Shown in pieces: positions 1 to 7,275 of a DNA stretch of 24,355 bases. The translations under genes were made by a program, and so were the position numbers. Under the pieces are notes generated by a model. The model made no database searches. It had not been told where the DNA came from and saw only the letters and a program-made list of their open reading frames with translations. How positions within the stretch are numbered: position 1 is the stretch's first letter; every line of letters begins with the position of its first letter. Origin of the DNA: GCA-2746795 sp964643965 (GTDB taxonomy: Bacteria > Chloroflexota > Anaerolineae > Promineifilales > Promineifilaceae); the NCBI GenBank assembly GCA_964643965.1, contig CAZXVH010000082.1, positions 1 to 24,355 of the forward strand. Direction: 5' to 3'.

Positions 1-994
1 TAATGTGATGATCGGCCACGGCAACGGCCGTTCCCCCAGAATCTCGCAGCGCCGTCAACATCAGCCGTGAACCAATCGTCACCGGCACCCGCAGCCCGCC
101 CGCCAGCGTGGTCGCATTCGGCCACGGTTCCGCCGCCTCCTGCCCCGCATGAAACGCCTGCACAATGGGCGCACAACCAGCCGCCTGCGCCGCCACCATA
201 CGCGGCCGTTTGCTGCTAATCCAGCCCAACTCCTCCATTTCGGCAAACGCTTTCCACATGCCGATCAAGCCTGTGCCGCCGCCGGTGGGGTAAATAATCA
301 CGTCGGGCAGTTCCCAGCCAAACGCCTGCGCCAGTTCATAGCCCATGATCTTTTTGCCTTCCACACGATACGGTTCTTTGAGCGTAGACACATCAAACCA
401 GCCGCCCACTTTAGCCGCCGCCGCAGCCTCCCGACCGGCGTCGTTGATAAGGCCCGGCGTCAACTGCAAATCGGCGCCCGTCATTTGTACCTCGGTTATG
501 TTAACCAACGGCGCGTCGGTAGGCATGTAGACATGAGCTTTGGCGCCCGCTCGCGCCGCGTAAGCGGCCAGCGCCCCACCGGCATTGCCGGCGGTGGGAA
601 TGACAAATTCGCGCACACCCAGTTCATAGGCGCGGCTGACGGCCGTGGCCAGCCCCAGCGCCTTAAAACTGCCGGTAGGGTTCTGCCCTTCGTCTTTGAT
701 GTAGACATGATGCAAGCCCATATCTCGGCTCAGGTGTTTGAGCTTGAGGATCGGTTTGCCTCCTTCGCCCAGGTCGATCCAATTTTCGGGGTCGCGCACG
801 GGCAGCATTTCATGAAAGCGCCACATGCTGGCAGGGCGGCAGGAGAGGGCGTCGCGGTCGATTTCAGCGGCCGCTTTTTGCATGTGGTAGCGGGCCAACA
901 GAGGCAGCTCGCAGCGGGGGCAGAGTCGGATGAGTTGGTCAGCGTCGTAAGTGTGACCGCAGTGGGAACATTCGAGGTGGGTGAGATAGCTCAT
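1..994 (-). CDS. thrC: Threonine synthase (PLP-dependent), 3' end beyond window
   Basis: Likely converts O-phosphohomoserine to threonine in the cytosol. I translated the minus strand from the ATG at 992-994; the frame stays open for 331 codons to the window edge, so the C-terminus is missing. The N-terminus carries a zinc-ribbon-like pair of CxxC motifs (ECSHCGH and LCPRCE, residues about 9-28), common in the bacterial/archaeal threonine synthase subgroup. The PLP lysine lies in KDEGQNPTGSFKALG (about residue 112), followed by the substrate/phosphate loop PTAGNAGGALAAYAARAG and the cofactor-phosphate loop YPTGGGTGL. The lysine motif reads SFKALG where SFKARG or SFKDRG is usual. No clear Shine-Dalgarno precedes the start; the upstream 86 bases are filled by short repeats. 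A related PLP fold-type II lyase is the main alternative. Confidence 0.86.
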   Translation of the reverse strand, partial: MSYLTHLECSHCGHTYDADQLIRLCPRCELPLLARYHMQKAAAEIDRDALSCRPASMWRFHEMLPVRDPENWIDLGEGGKPILKLKHLSRDMGLHHVYIKDEGQNPTGSFKALGLATAVSRAYELGVREFVIPTAGNAGGALAAYAARAGAKAHVYMPTDAPLVNITEVQMTGADLQLTPGLINDAGREAAAAAKVGGWFDVSTLKEPYRVEGKKIMGYELAQAFGWELPDVIIYPTGGGTGLIGMWKAFAEMEELGWISSKRPRMVAAQAAGCAPIVQAFHAGQEAAEPWPNATTLAGGLRVPVTIGSRLMLTALRDSGGTAVAVADHHI

Positions 995-1003
995 GGGATT
1001 TTC

Positions 1004-1038
1004 GATTTCGGATTGATGATTTCGGATTGACGATAGTC
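1004..1038. repeat. Heptanucleotide tandem array (GATTNNN)
   Basis: Five successive 7-nt units: GATTTCG, GATTGAT, GATTTCG, GATTGAC, GATAGTC. It lies in the gap between the response regulator and threonine synthase, immediately upstream of the latter's start. The first four units form an almost perfect 14-nt duplication. Confidence 0.7.
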
Positions 1039-1052
1039 ATGAATGAGATGCA

Positions 1053-1070
1053 GGCTTCGACAGGCTCAGC
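1053..1070. repeat. Dispersed TTCGACAGGCTCAG-type repeat
   Basis: The core CTTCGACAGGCTCAG recurs in diverged form inside the DUF2723 gene (21874-21904 as CTTCGACATGGCTCAG, 22372-22402 as CTTCGCCATTGCTCAG). Here it is intergenic. Confidence 0.55.
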
Positions 1071-1080
1071 CTTCGATCAC

Positions 1081-1497
1081 TCAAATATAGGCGTAGTGAA
1101 CGGCCGGTTCCCCTGTAAAAATCAGCTCCGGTTGAAAGAATTTGTGCAGGGTGGCGCGGATTTCACGGATGTCGGCCGGTTTGGTGAGGAAGTCATCACA
1201 GCCAGCGGCGCGTGCTTTTTCTTCGGCCATGTCGCTGCCATACGCCGTCAGGGCCACGATGGGGATGTGGGCTAAATCAGGATGCGCTTTGAGGCGGCGA
1301 GTGAGTTCAAAACCAGTCAGTTCGCCTGGTAAGCGTAAATCCATGAGAATAAGATCCGGGCTGTGGGAAACGGCCGTTTCCCAGCCAGATTCCCCATCAA
1401 CCGCCTCTAAGAGCTTATGCCCTTCCGCCTCCAATATGCGCCTGACCAACAACATATTACGGGGATTATCTTCAACATAGAGGATTCTTTTACACAT
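1081..1497 (-). CDS. Single-domain response regulator (CheY-like receiver)
   Basis: A stand-alone phosphoacceptor receiver domain of 138 residues, presumably taking phosphate from a histidine kinase encoded elsewhere. Starting at MCKRILYVEDN, the acidic pair is E9/D10, the phosphoacceptor is D53 in LILMDLRLPG, the switch Thr is T84 in VALTAYG and the conserved Lys is K106 in FLTKPAD. No output domain follows. A GTG 42 bases upstream would give 152 residues; I prefer the ATG at 1495-1497 because family members begin right before the ILYVEDN strand and a GGAG lies 12 bases upstream of it. The gene contains a 20-bp perfect palindrome (TGGGAAACGGCCGTTTCCCA, 1364-1383) centred on an AACGGCCGTT copy. 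No kinase is nearby, so the pathway cannot be named. Confidence 0.9.
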   Translation of the reverse strand: MCKRILYVEDNPRNMLLVRRILEAEGHKLLEAVDGESGWETAVSHSPDLILMDLRLPGELTGFELTRRLKAHPDLAHIPIVALTAYGSDMAEEKARAAGCDDFLTKPADIREIRATLHKFFQPELIFTGEPAVHYAYI

Positions 1498-1746
1498 GGG
1501 ATGCACTGTCTCCTGTTCGTTCCAATAAAGATAACTCACAAGATACCATGCACCCCATTATTCATCAAAGCAATAGAAACTATCATGTTCATAGATAATT
1601 TCTATTAACATTCATTTTCAGGATGATGACAACGAATTTTAGAAATGAACGAATGGCATTCACCAGGGGAGAAATTCGTTGTTTACTTCAATTTATTGTC
1701 ATCATTTAAAGCCAAGATTAAATCTGTCGGCCGCAGAGGCCACTCT
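1498..1746. other. AT-rich intergenic region with an inverted repeat
   Basis: This gap separates the response regulator from the MFS gene. An imperfect inverted repeat, TAGAAACTATC (1574-1584) and GATAATTTCTA (1594-1604), matches at 10 of 11 positions around a 9-nt loop. It sits upstream of the response regulator and could be an operator or weak hairpin. No gene is visible. Confidence 0.4.
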
Positions 1747-1752
1747 TTAATC
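1716..1752 (-). terminator. Possible terminator of the MFS gene
   Basis: GATTAAA (1716-1722) pairs with TTTAATC (1746-1752), with an inner GGCC/GGCC pairing, overlapping the MFS stop codon. The T-tract on the minus strand is weak, so this is only a candidate. Confidence 0.3.
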
Positions 1753-3066
1753 TTCAATCTTCACTCCAGCCCCAGGCTGGATACGCGCCTTCACCTGCGT
1801 CATCGTCACAAACGCCAGCGCCATGAAAACCATGCTAAACAACCACAACCAGCGATACTGATCCCCCAACACATCCACCGTAATACCGCCCAAAGTTGGC
1901 CCCAAAACGGCCGCTGTCTGCGAGGAAAAATAATATAAACCGGTATACGCCCCAATCTTACGTTCATCGCCATAATCATAAACCAACGGCAAGCTGTTGA
2001 CATTGACACAGGCCCAGAAAATACCGGCCAACACCAACACAATGACAAACGTCACCGCTCCCTGAATCACGAAGAAACCGGCCAACAGCAGCAGCGCCAG
2101 GCCAACCAGCCCCACTAAAATCACCAAGCGACGGCTGTATTTTGTGCCCAATACCCCGGCCGGGATGGCAAACAAAATAAAGGACACAGAAATCATGCCC
2201 GCCAAAATGGAAGCCTGTCCTGGCGAAATGCCCAGCGTAAATACGGCAAATGAAGAAAGCCCCGCCTCCAACGCATTAAAGCCCATAAACCAGAATAAGA
2301 TGCTCACTAAAACAAAAATACCGCTCTTATCCTCGGCCGAGGCCATCCGTTTCAAGTTACCCCAAACATGTGCGCCCTTGTCCTCCTCCGTTGCGTCGAT
2401 GGTGCGCGGTTCACGCACCCGCCACACTACCACCAGCGAGGCCACCGCCAACAAAGCCGCCCCCGCTATAAACGGGGCCGAACGACCGAATTGCTCATAC
2501 AATATACCGCCCATAAAAAAGGCAATCAAAGCCCCCACGCCGCCCATCAAATTGATGATGCCATTGGCCTTGCTGCGGTCATCGGGCAGGTATAAATCAC
2601 CCAGCCATGACACGGTAGGCGAACGGAAGAGCGCCATGCCAAAGTTAGTGATGAGGATAAAGGCGGCCACCATCAACGCCGATTGGGCAAAGGGAATCAT
2701 GACAAAGCCAACTACGGCAATGGGCATACCCAATAAAATCCAGGACTTGCGCCGCCCAAAGCGATTCCAGGTATGGTCACTTTTAGCGCCGACCCAGGGC
2801 TGGATAAAAACATTGATGAGGTTGTCCCAGGTCATGATGAACAGGGCCAGCGAAGGCGCCATGCCAAAGCCCACAATGTCTGGAATTTCGCGTCCTGCTT
2901 CCAGCAGCTGTCGCTCAAATTCCGGGTTGCCCGCTTGCAAAAAGAGGGGGATGAACTGGTTAAAAATGGGCCAGATGATGCTGATGCCTAAAAAGCCAAA
3001 GCCAACGAGGAAAGTTTTACGATAGGTGAAACGTTTGAGATCGTTTTGTGACACGGTTTGCTGCAT
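1747..3066 (-). CDS. MFS transporter, SLC45/GPH sugar-transporter-like
   Basis: A 439-residue inner-membrane permease with about 12 hydrophobic segments and no signal peptide. The loop between helices 2 and 3 reads GAKSDHTWNRFGRRKSWI (residues about 93-110), the form of the MFS signature found in the SLC45 and plant sucrose-carrier relatives. A second family-like stretch is LVYDYGDERKIGAYTGLYYF, followed by SSQTAAVLGP, near residue 360. Substrate is probably a sugar or glycoside, by family only. AGGAGG at 3072-3077 lies 5 bases from the ATG, fixing the start. It is transcribed divergently from the LysR gene at 3238, suggesting that regulator controls it. Confidence 0.87.
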   Translation of the reverse strand: MQQTVSQNDLKRFTYRKTFLVGFGFLGISIIWPIFNQFIPLFLQAGNPEFERQLLEAGREIPDIVGFGMAPSLALFIMTWDNLINVFIQPWVGAKSDHTWNRFGRRKSWILLGMPIAVVGFVMIPFAQSALMVAAFILITNFGMALFRSPTVSWLGDLYLPDDRSKANGIINLMGGVGALIAFFMGGILYEQFGRSAPFIAGAALLAVASLVVVWRVREPRTIDATEEDKGAHVWGNLKRMASAEDKSGIFVLVSILFWFMGFNALEAGLSSFAVFTLGISPGQASILAGMISVSFILFAIPAGVLGTKYSRRLVILVGLVGLALLLLAGFFVIQGAVTFVIVLVLAGIFWACVNVNSLPLVYDYGDERKIGAYTGLYYFSSQTAAVLGPTLGGITVDVLGDQYRWLWLFSMVFMALAFVTMTQVKARIQPGAGVKIED

Positions 3067-3071
3067 AATAT

Positions 3072-3077
3072 CCTCCT
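3072..3077 (-). promoter_or_regulatory. Strong Shine-Dalgarno of the MFS gene
   Basis: Perfect AGGAGG on the minus strand, 5 bases before ATG 3064-3066. Confidence 0.85.
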
Positions 3078-3143
3078 GTATTTAAAGAGTGAGGGATGGT
3101 TGAAGGCTGAATAAAATCCGGGCAGCTCCCCAAAACACTCCTC

Positions 3144-3199
3144 ACTGCTAACTGTTCACTGTACACTGCACACTGTTCACTGTTTACTGTACACTGTAC
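3144..3199. repeat. Heptanucleotide array, 8 x ACTGTNN
   Basis: Eight uninterrupted 7-nt units: ACTGCTA, ACTGTTC, ACTGTAC, ACTGCAC, ACTGTTC, ACTGTTT, ACTGTAC, ACTGTAC. The array fills a third of the 171-bp divergent gap between the MFS and LysR genes. A sister array of exactly eight units lies at 13741-13796, and 1.5 units occur in the opposite orientation at 4120-4130, just after the LysR stop. Confidence 0.85.
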
Positions 3200-3237
3200 C
3201 TTCACCGATAATAGTATCCTGATGTGGAGAATGCGGC

Positions 3238-4119
3238 ATGGAATTTGGTCAAATTGAAGCTTTTTTAGCCATCATACATGAAGGTAGTTTTACTCAGGCA
3301 GCAGCGCATCTCAACCTGACGCAGCCTTCATTGAGTTCTCGTATTCAACAGCTCGAGCAAAGTTTGGGCATGGAACTCTTTCAGCGTGACAAACGTCCCG
3401 TCCAACTGACCCCTTCCGGTCGGGTGTTTGTGGACTATGCGGAACGGGCTATGAGCATTTTAGCCGCCGGGCAAGAAGCAGTCCGCGCCGCCCAAGCCGG
3501 GTTAAACGGCCGTATCACCGTATGCTGCCCCTATTCGCTGGCGACTTACCTCATGCCCGAGGTGGTAGACCGCTTTAGCCAGGCGCATCCCCAGGCCGAG
3601 CTATTTATGGAAGCGGGGCACTCAGATTTTGCTGTCAGTCAATTGGTGGATGGGCTGGTTAATTTTGCCCTGGCGGCGGCGTTTCCCCGTTACGCCGCCT
3701 ACAGCCATACGCTGCTGCGCTTGCATGATGAAATGGTGGTGGCGGCCACGCCGGAACATCCGCTGGCGCAAGCGGAAAATATTTCGCTGGCGGCCTTGTG
3801 GCAGTATCAAAAGCTGGTGATTCATTGGGGCGACGCCTTTGACGCCTATCTGGAGACGTTGCAACAAATGACAAATAAGTCGGGGCCGATTATTCGGGTG
3901 CCGTTGGCGGCGGCGCTGCCCATGGCCCGACGACCTAATTCGGTTACATTTTTACCGAGACGCTTAACGGCCGTTTCCAACCTCATTGAACTCCATGTGC
4001 CAGCCTTCCAATTTGACTGGGACGCCGTGCTGCTGACGCGCCCCAACCGCAGCCTCACCACCCTCGAGCAAACATTCGTCGATATTGTGTCGGCCGTCTG
4101 GTACAGCAATCAGCCCTAG
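3238..4119 (+). CDS. LysR-family transcriptional regulator
   Basis: A 293-residue LTTR of normal length. Residues 1-60 form the winged helix-turn-helix (FGQIEAFLAIIHEGSFTQAA, then NLTQPSLSSRIQQLEQSLGM), followed by the wing ELFQRDKRPVQLTPSGRVF and the linker helix. Residues about 90-290 are the LysR substrate-binding fold, starting GRITVCCPYSLATYLMPEVV. GGAG at 3224-3227 region precedes the ATG with about 8 bases spacing. It is divergent from the MFS transporter, the classical arrangement for an LTTR and its target; the effector is unknown. One AACGGCCGTT copy (3966-3975) lies inside the gene. Confidence 0.93.
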   Translation: MEFGQIEAFLAIIHEGSFTQAAAHLNLTQPSLSSRIQQLEQSLGMELFQRDKRPVQLTPSGRVFVDYAERAMSILAAGQEAVRAAQAGLNGRITVCCPYSLATYLMPEVVDRFSQAHPQAELFMEAGHSDFAVSQLVDGLVNFALAAAFPRYAAYSHTLLRLHDEMVVAATPEHPLAQAENISLAALWQYQKLVIHWGDAFDAYLETLQQMTNKSGPIIRVPLAAALPMARRPNSVTFLPRRLTAVSNLIELHVPAFQFDWDAVLLTRPNRSLTTLEQTFVDIVSAVWYSNQP

Positions 4120-4403
4120 CAGTGGACAGTAGGGGGTGACCGGTGCAGAATAGGAGGGTGCGGATATCTATACTCGCAACGGGCATAATCTGACATTTTA
4201 ACCAGAGGTGGCACGGTCAGAAACCGGCCACAGCGAGTATAAACGCAAACCCATCAAACCAAGATGCGCCATTGGGTGAAAGGAAACGGCCGTTCTCCAC
4301 CATATATTGAGCGGGCAGAACGGCCGTTTTGCCCCCATCCCTCTATCCGTTACAATAGAGCATACACACCGGGGAGTACAATATAATTTCGTGAGGTGCT
4401 TCG
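4120..4403. other. Intergenic leader upstream of nuoEF
   Basis: No credible gene is seen. The stretch holds 1.5 inverted ACTGTNN units at 4120-4130, a 9-bp inverted repeat TATACTCGC (4169-4177) / GCGAGTATA (4233-4241), two AACGGCCGTT palindromes (4285-4294, 4319-4328), and promoter-like TACAAT and TATAAT boxes near 4351 and 4382. Confidence 0.6.
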
Positions 4404-4488
4404 TTGAGTTCACAACCAATTGACCTGGACCTGTTGACCCCGCTGCTGGTGAAATATAACGGCCGTTTAGCCACAGAAAACGGCCGTT
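4285..4488. repeat. Cluster of four AACGGCCGTT palindromes
   Basis: Densest part of a window-wide family. Exact 10-bp copies start at 23, 1369, 3966, 4285, 4319, 4458, 4479, 5900, 6122, 6952, 7518, 8821, 9192, 9927, 11191, 12367, 13620, 18757, 19885, 20358, 21131, 21415, 21986, 23079 and 23936 (25 by manual scan). In genes they encode mostly N-G-R or T-A-V depending on frame. Flanks are often G-rich before and C-rich after. Confidence 0.9.
4382..4396 (+). promoter_or_regulatory. Possible -10 box and Shine-Dalgarno of nuoEF
   Basis: TATAAT at 4382-4387 has no convincing -35. GAGG at 4393-4396 lies 7 bases before a TTG at 4404-4406, which supports TTG as the start of nuoEF. Confidence 0.4.
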
Positions 4489-6179
4489 CTGCCAGCGCCT
4501 ATAATCGTTCTCTCCTGCTCCCCCTCCTCCACGAAGCCCAGGCCCTCTACGGCTGGCTGCCTGAAGAAGTGCAGCGCCAAATCAGCAATACCTTGCGCGT
4601 CCCCCTGGCCGATATTCACGGCGTCATCGAGTTCTATACCATGTTTTACAATGAACCGACCGCCAAACGAGTCATCCGCGTTTGCGCCGGCGACTCCTGC
4701 CACCTACAAGGTTCCGCTGCCGTGATGCAGGCCATCGAACAGCAGTTGGACTTGCAGCCTGGCGAAACCAACGCCGATGGCGCTATTACCTACGAAACAG
4801 TACCCTGCCTGGGCATGTGCGAACATGGTCCCAATGCTCTGGACGGCGTGAAAACGGCCGGCCGCCTCACGTCAGACACCATCCCCGATTTCCTGGCCGG
4901 CGATTATCCCGAACCCCGCGCCAAAGTATATGGCGACCCGCGGCTGGTTCTCAAACGCATCGGCGAAGTCAACCCGTTGAGCTTAAGCGACTATGAAGCG
5001 CACGGCGGTTATGCCGGGCTGCGCCAGGCGCTCACCCTGGCGCCCGCCGCGCTCATCGAAGCCCATAAGCAGAGTGAAATTTTGGGGCGTGGCGGGGCCA
5101 TGTTCCCCTTGGGCCTGAAAAGCCAGTTCGTGCGTGACGCCCCCGGTTCGCCCGCTGAAAAACATATCGTGGCCAATGCCGATGAGAGTGAGCCGGGCAC
5201 GTTTAAAGACCGCGTTATCATGGAAGAAGACCCCTTCAGCCTGATTGAGGCTATGACCTTGATGGGCTATACCATCGGCGCGGAAAACGGCTGGATTTTG
5301 GTGCGCGGTGAGTATCCGCGCAGCTATGACCGCCTGCGCAAGGCTATCGCCAAAGCCCGCGCCGCCGGTTATCTGGGACGCCACATCCTGGGGCGGCAGG
5401 GTTTTCACTTTGACATTGAAATTCGCCTGGGAGCGGGGGCGTATATTTGCGGTGAAGAGACGGCGCTGTTTGAAACCATTGAGGGCAAACGGGGCTTTCC
5501 GCGCATCAAGCCGCCTTATCCGCCCAGCAGCGGCCTGTTCAACCAGCCCACCTCCATCAACAATGTGGAAACGCTGGTGATGGCCCTGGCGGCGTTCAAC
5601 ATCGGTTATGAAGCGTGGAATCAACTGGGCACAGAAAAATCGCCGGGAACCAAGCTGTTTTGCCTGAGCGGCCACATCACCAAACCGGGTACGTATGAAC
5701 TGCCCTTTGGTCTGACGATTCGGGAGTTATTAGACATGGCGGGCGGCGTTCCGGGCGGCCGGCAGATTCAAGCGCTGCTGGTGGGCGGAGCGGCCGGTGT
5801 CTTTATCGGCCCGGAGAAGCTGGATATGCCGCTCACGTATGAAGATGCCCAGGCGCACGGTGTGCCCTTGGGGTCTGGGGCCATTGTGGTATTTGATGAA
5901 ACGGCCGTTCTCCGCGACTCCCTCTATCAACTGGCCCACTTCTTCGCCCATGAAAGCTGCGGCAAATGTTTCCCCTGCCAGATCGGTACACAGCGCCAGC
6001 TAGAAATCCTGGCGCGCATCGCCCACAACGGCGACCCCCGCCCCACCGACAAGGAGGCGCTGCTCGATATCGGCTTTACCATGACGCACACTTCTTTATG
6101 TGGCCTGGGACAGACGGCGGCAACGGCCGTTATGAGCGCCATTGATCTCTGGCCGGAGTTGATCGCCGGGGATGTATGA
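4404..6179 (+). CDS. nuoEF: NuoE-NuoF fusion, NADH-oxidising flavoprotein subunit
   Basis: A 591-residue fusion of the 24-kDa and 51-kDa subunits of complex I-type diaphorases, which oxidise NADH with FMN and pass electrons to iron-sulfur clusters (or the reverse). Residues about 30-160 are NuoE-like, with [2Fe-2S] ligands C94, C99, C135 and C139 (CAGDSC, CLGMC). Residues about 175-590 are NuoF: FMN/NADH loops GRGGAMFP (228-235) and ESEPGTFKDR (261-270), GAGAYICGEETAL (343-355), and [4Fe-4S] ligands C519, C522, C525 and C566 (ESCGKCFPC, SLCGLG). The start is TTG with a good Shine-Dalgarno; AACGGCCGTT occurs twice within the first 30 codons, making that segment unlikely to be conserved. A related fusion is typical of hydrogenase/formate dehydrogenase diaphorases, but no such catalytic subunit is here. 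The tail is duplicated at 6935-7006. Confidence 0.94.
   Translation: MSSQPIDLDLLTPLLVKYNGRLATENGRSASAYNRSLLLPLLHEAQALYGWLPEEVQRQISNTLRVPLADIHGVIEFYTMFYNEPTAKRVIRVCAGDSCHLQGSAAVMQAIEQQLDLQPGETNADGAITYETVPCLGMCEHGPNALDGVKTAGRLTSDTIPDFLAGDYPEPRAKVYGDPRLVLKRIGEVNPLSLSDYEAHGGYAGLRQALTLAPAALIEAHKQSEILGRGGAMFPLGLKSQFVRDAPGSPAEKHIVANADESEPGTFKDRVIMEEDPFSLIEAMTLMGYTIGAENGWILVRGEYPRSYDRLRKAIAKARAAGYLGRHILGRQGFHFDIEIRLGAGAYICGEETALFETIEGKRGFPRIKPPYPPSSGLFNQPTSINNVETLVMALAAFNIGYEAWNQLGTEKSPGTKLFCLSGHITKPGTYELPFGLTIRELLDMAGGVPGGRQIQALLVGGAAGVFIGPEKLDMPLTYEDAQAHGVPLGSGAIVVFDETAVLRDSLYQLAHFFAHESCGKCFPCQIGTQRQLEILARIAHNGDPRPTDKEALLDIGFTMTHTSLCGLGQTAATAVMSAIDLWPELIAGDV
6106..6160 (+). repeat. 55-bp direct repeat, copy 1 (nuoF 3' end)
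   Basis: Matches 6936-6990 at 53 of 55 positions (differences at 6121 and 6155), offset exactly 830 bases. It encodes the C-terminal end of NuoF from LGQTAATAV onward. Confidence 0.93.
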
Positions 6180-6203
6180 TACAATAGCGGCGAGGAGTGA
6201 AAT

Positions 6204-6557
6204 ATGACTTTAAATGTAGATACACACCCCATTCCTTTACGGCTTGACGCTGATGGCGACTGGCGCGTAGGACAAACGCGCGTTTTGCTCGATCTAGTCA
6301 TCCATGCCTTTAACGCCGGTCGGACACCTGAAGAAATCGTGCAAAGTTACAACACATTACCCTTAGAAGATGTCTATGCAGTGATTGCCTATTATCTCCG
6401 CCATCAATTTGAAGTAGACGCCTATATCCGTCACCGTCAACAAGAGAGTGATAAGCTTTGGGTTGAAATTGAAGCTAATACTGATATTCAAGCATTCCGC
6501 CAACGCTTACTTGAACGCGCCAGGCGCACGGCTTCCAACTCACCCCATACAACATGA
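6204..6557 (+). CDS. DUF433-family protein, probable antitoxin
   Basis: A 117-residue protein with the DUF433 core: GQTRVLLDLVIHAFNAGRTP followed by EEIVQSYNTLPLEDVYAVIAYYL, a small helix-turn-helix-like fold. The C-terminal half is helical and charged. DUF433 proteins are commonly paired with DUF5615 PIN-like proteins, as here, and are considered the antitoxin of the pair; this is inference from context. GAGGAG at 6192-6197 is 6 bases before the ATG. The stop overlaps the next start by 4 bases (ATGA), so the two are translationally coupled. The gene lies 24 bases after the nuoEF stop within the segment bounded by the 55-bp direct repeats. Confidence 0.85.
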   Translation: MTLNVDTHPIPLRLDADGDWRVGQTRVLLDLVIHAFNAGRTPEEIVQSYNTLPLEDVYAVIAYYLRHQFEVDAYIRHRQQESDKLWVEIEANTDIQAFRQRLLERARRTASNSPHTT

Positions 6558-6901
6558 AATTCATCGCCGATGAGAATTTTGAAGGCGCTATATTCCGCGG
6601 GTTACTGCGTCGTATGCCAGACCTGGATATCGAGCGGGTGCAAGATGTAGGCCTCCTGTCAGCCTCTGACGCCGATATTTTAGAATGGGCTTACCAGCAT
6701 GGGCGTATTGTGCTGACACACGATCAAAAAACGATGCCTCGTTTTGCTTACAAACGCATGGCGGGAGGTAACCCATTCAATGGCATGATTGTGATGAGGC
6801 ACACGATTAGTGTGGGGAAAGCAATCGAAGATATTTTGCTCATCACAACGTGTTCAACCATGTCTGAGTGGGTAAATCAAATACAGTTGCTGCCCTTGTA
6901 A
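6554..6901 (+). CDS. DUF5615 PIN-like protein, probable toxin nuclease
   Basis: A 115-residue PIN-like protein. MKFIADENFEG places acidic residues D6/E7 at the first strand, SASDADILEWAYQHGRIVLT is the middle of the fold, and HDQKTMP (H56, D57) is the family's second conserved acidic loop. By family it is a putative metal-dependent RNase partnered with DUF433; toxicity has not been shown here. It overlaps the DUF433 gene by 4 bases. Confidence 0.87.
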   Translation: MKFIADENFEGAIFRGLLRRMPDLDIERVQDVGLLSASDADILEWAYQHGRIVLTHDQKTMPRFAYKRMAGGNPFNGMIVMRHTISVGKAIEDILLITTCSTMSEWVNQIQLLPL

Positions 6902-6934
6902 CCCATTAGGCAAGGTTCCGTTTGATAAAAACTT

Positions 6935-7006
6935 TTGGGACAGACGGCGGTAACGGCCGTTATGAGCGCCATTGATCTCTGGCCTGAGTTACTGGGAGAA
7001 AAATAA
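6935..7006 (+). pseudogene. Second copy of the NuoF C-terminus (fragment)
   Basis: In frame, this reads LGQTAVTAVMSAIDLWPE and ends LLGEK before TAA at 7004-7006, a complete alternative NuoF tail. It has no start or upstream NuoF body. The ending differs from that of the intact gene (ELIAGDV), so it is either the original tail of this locus or a tail brought in with a homologous segment. Upstream of 6935 homology stops abruptly. Confidence 0.85.
6936..6990 (+). repeat. 55-bp direct repeat, copy 2
   Basis: Partner of 6106-6160; together they bracket the DUF433/DUF5615 pair. Contains the AACGGCCGTT copy at 6952-6961. Confidence 0.93.
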
Positions 7007-7007
7007 A

Positions 7008-7265
7008 ATGCCCACGATCTCCCGTTTTTATGGTATTGTAATATTCATGAACTATCGCGATCATGCACCGCCTCACTTTCATGCACGTTATCAAGATCAA
7101 GAAGTCACAATTGAGATCGAAACAGGAATTGTCACAGGGAAAATGAGTCGCCGTGCTTTGAATATGTTATTTATCTGGCTGGATGCACATCAAGAAGCGT
7201 TAATGAACAATTGGCAGCGGGCGCGTGATGGTGAGCCATTGAAAGAAATTGCGCCGCTGCCGTAA
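7008..7265 (+). CDS. DUF4160 protein
   Basis: An 85-residue protein: MPTISRFYGIVIFMNYRDHA then PPHFHARYQDQEVTIEIETG, closely following the DUF4160 pattern with its PPHFHA signature, and a helical C-terminus ending NWQRARDGEPLKEIAPLP. Start at ATG 7008 is preferred over an upstream TTG because GGGAG lies about 9 bases before it. It overlaps nothing but is followed 10 bases later by a DUF2442 gene; this pair recurs in many bacteria and is suspected to be a toxin-antitoxin-like unit. Function is unproven. Confidence 0.86.
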   Translation: MPTISRFYGIVIFMNYRDHAPPHFHARYQDQEVTIEIETGIVTGKMSRRALNMLFIWLDAHQEALMNNWQRARDGEPLKEIAPLP

Positions 7266-7275
7266 AGAGGACTTT

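Noticed and set aside
149..1030. Plus-strand open frame of 293 residues over the threonine synthase
   Set aside because: It is the antisense shadow of the minus-strand PLP enzyme, with low-complexity basic composition and no family signature.
2144..3025. Plus-strand 293-residue frame across the MFS gene
   Set aside because: Antisense to a clear 12-helix transporter with a good Shine-Dalgarno; composition is unlike a real protein.
3144..3199. ACTGTNN array considered as a CRISPR-like or regulatory array
   Set aside because: Units are 7 nt with no spacers; it is a plain tandem repeat.
4198..4419. Minus-strand 73-residue frame upstream of nuoEF
   Set aside because: No homology-like pattern, no Shine-Dalgarno, and it consists largely of palindrome and promoter sequence.
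4983..5675. Minus-strand 230-residue frame inside nuoEF
   Set aside because: Lies antisense to conserved FMN and NADH motifs; no recognisable features.
6106..6990. Direct repeats taken as transposon target-site duplication
   Set aside because: 55 bp is too long and no transposase or terminal inverted repeats are visible; homologous duplication is more likely.
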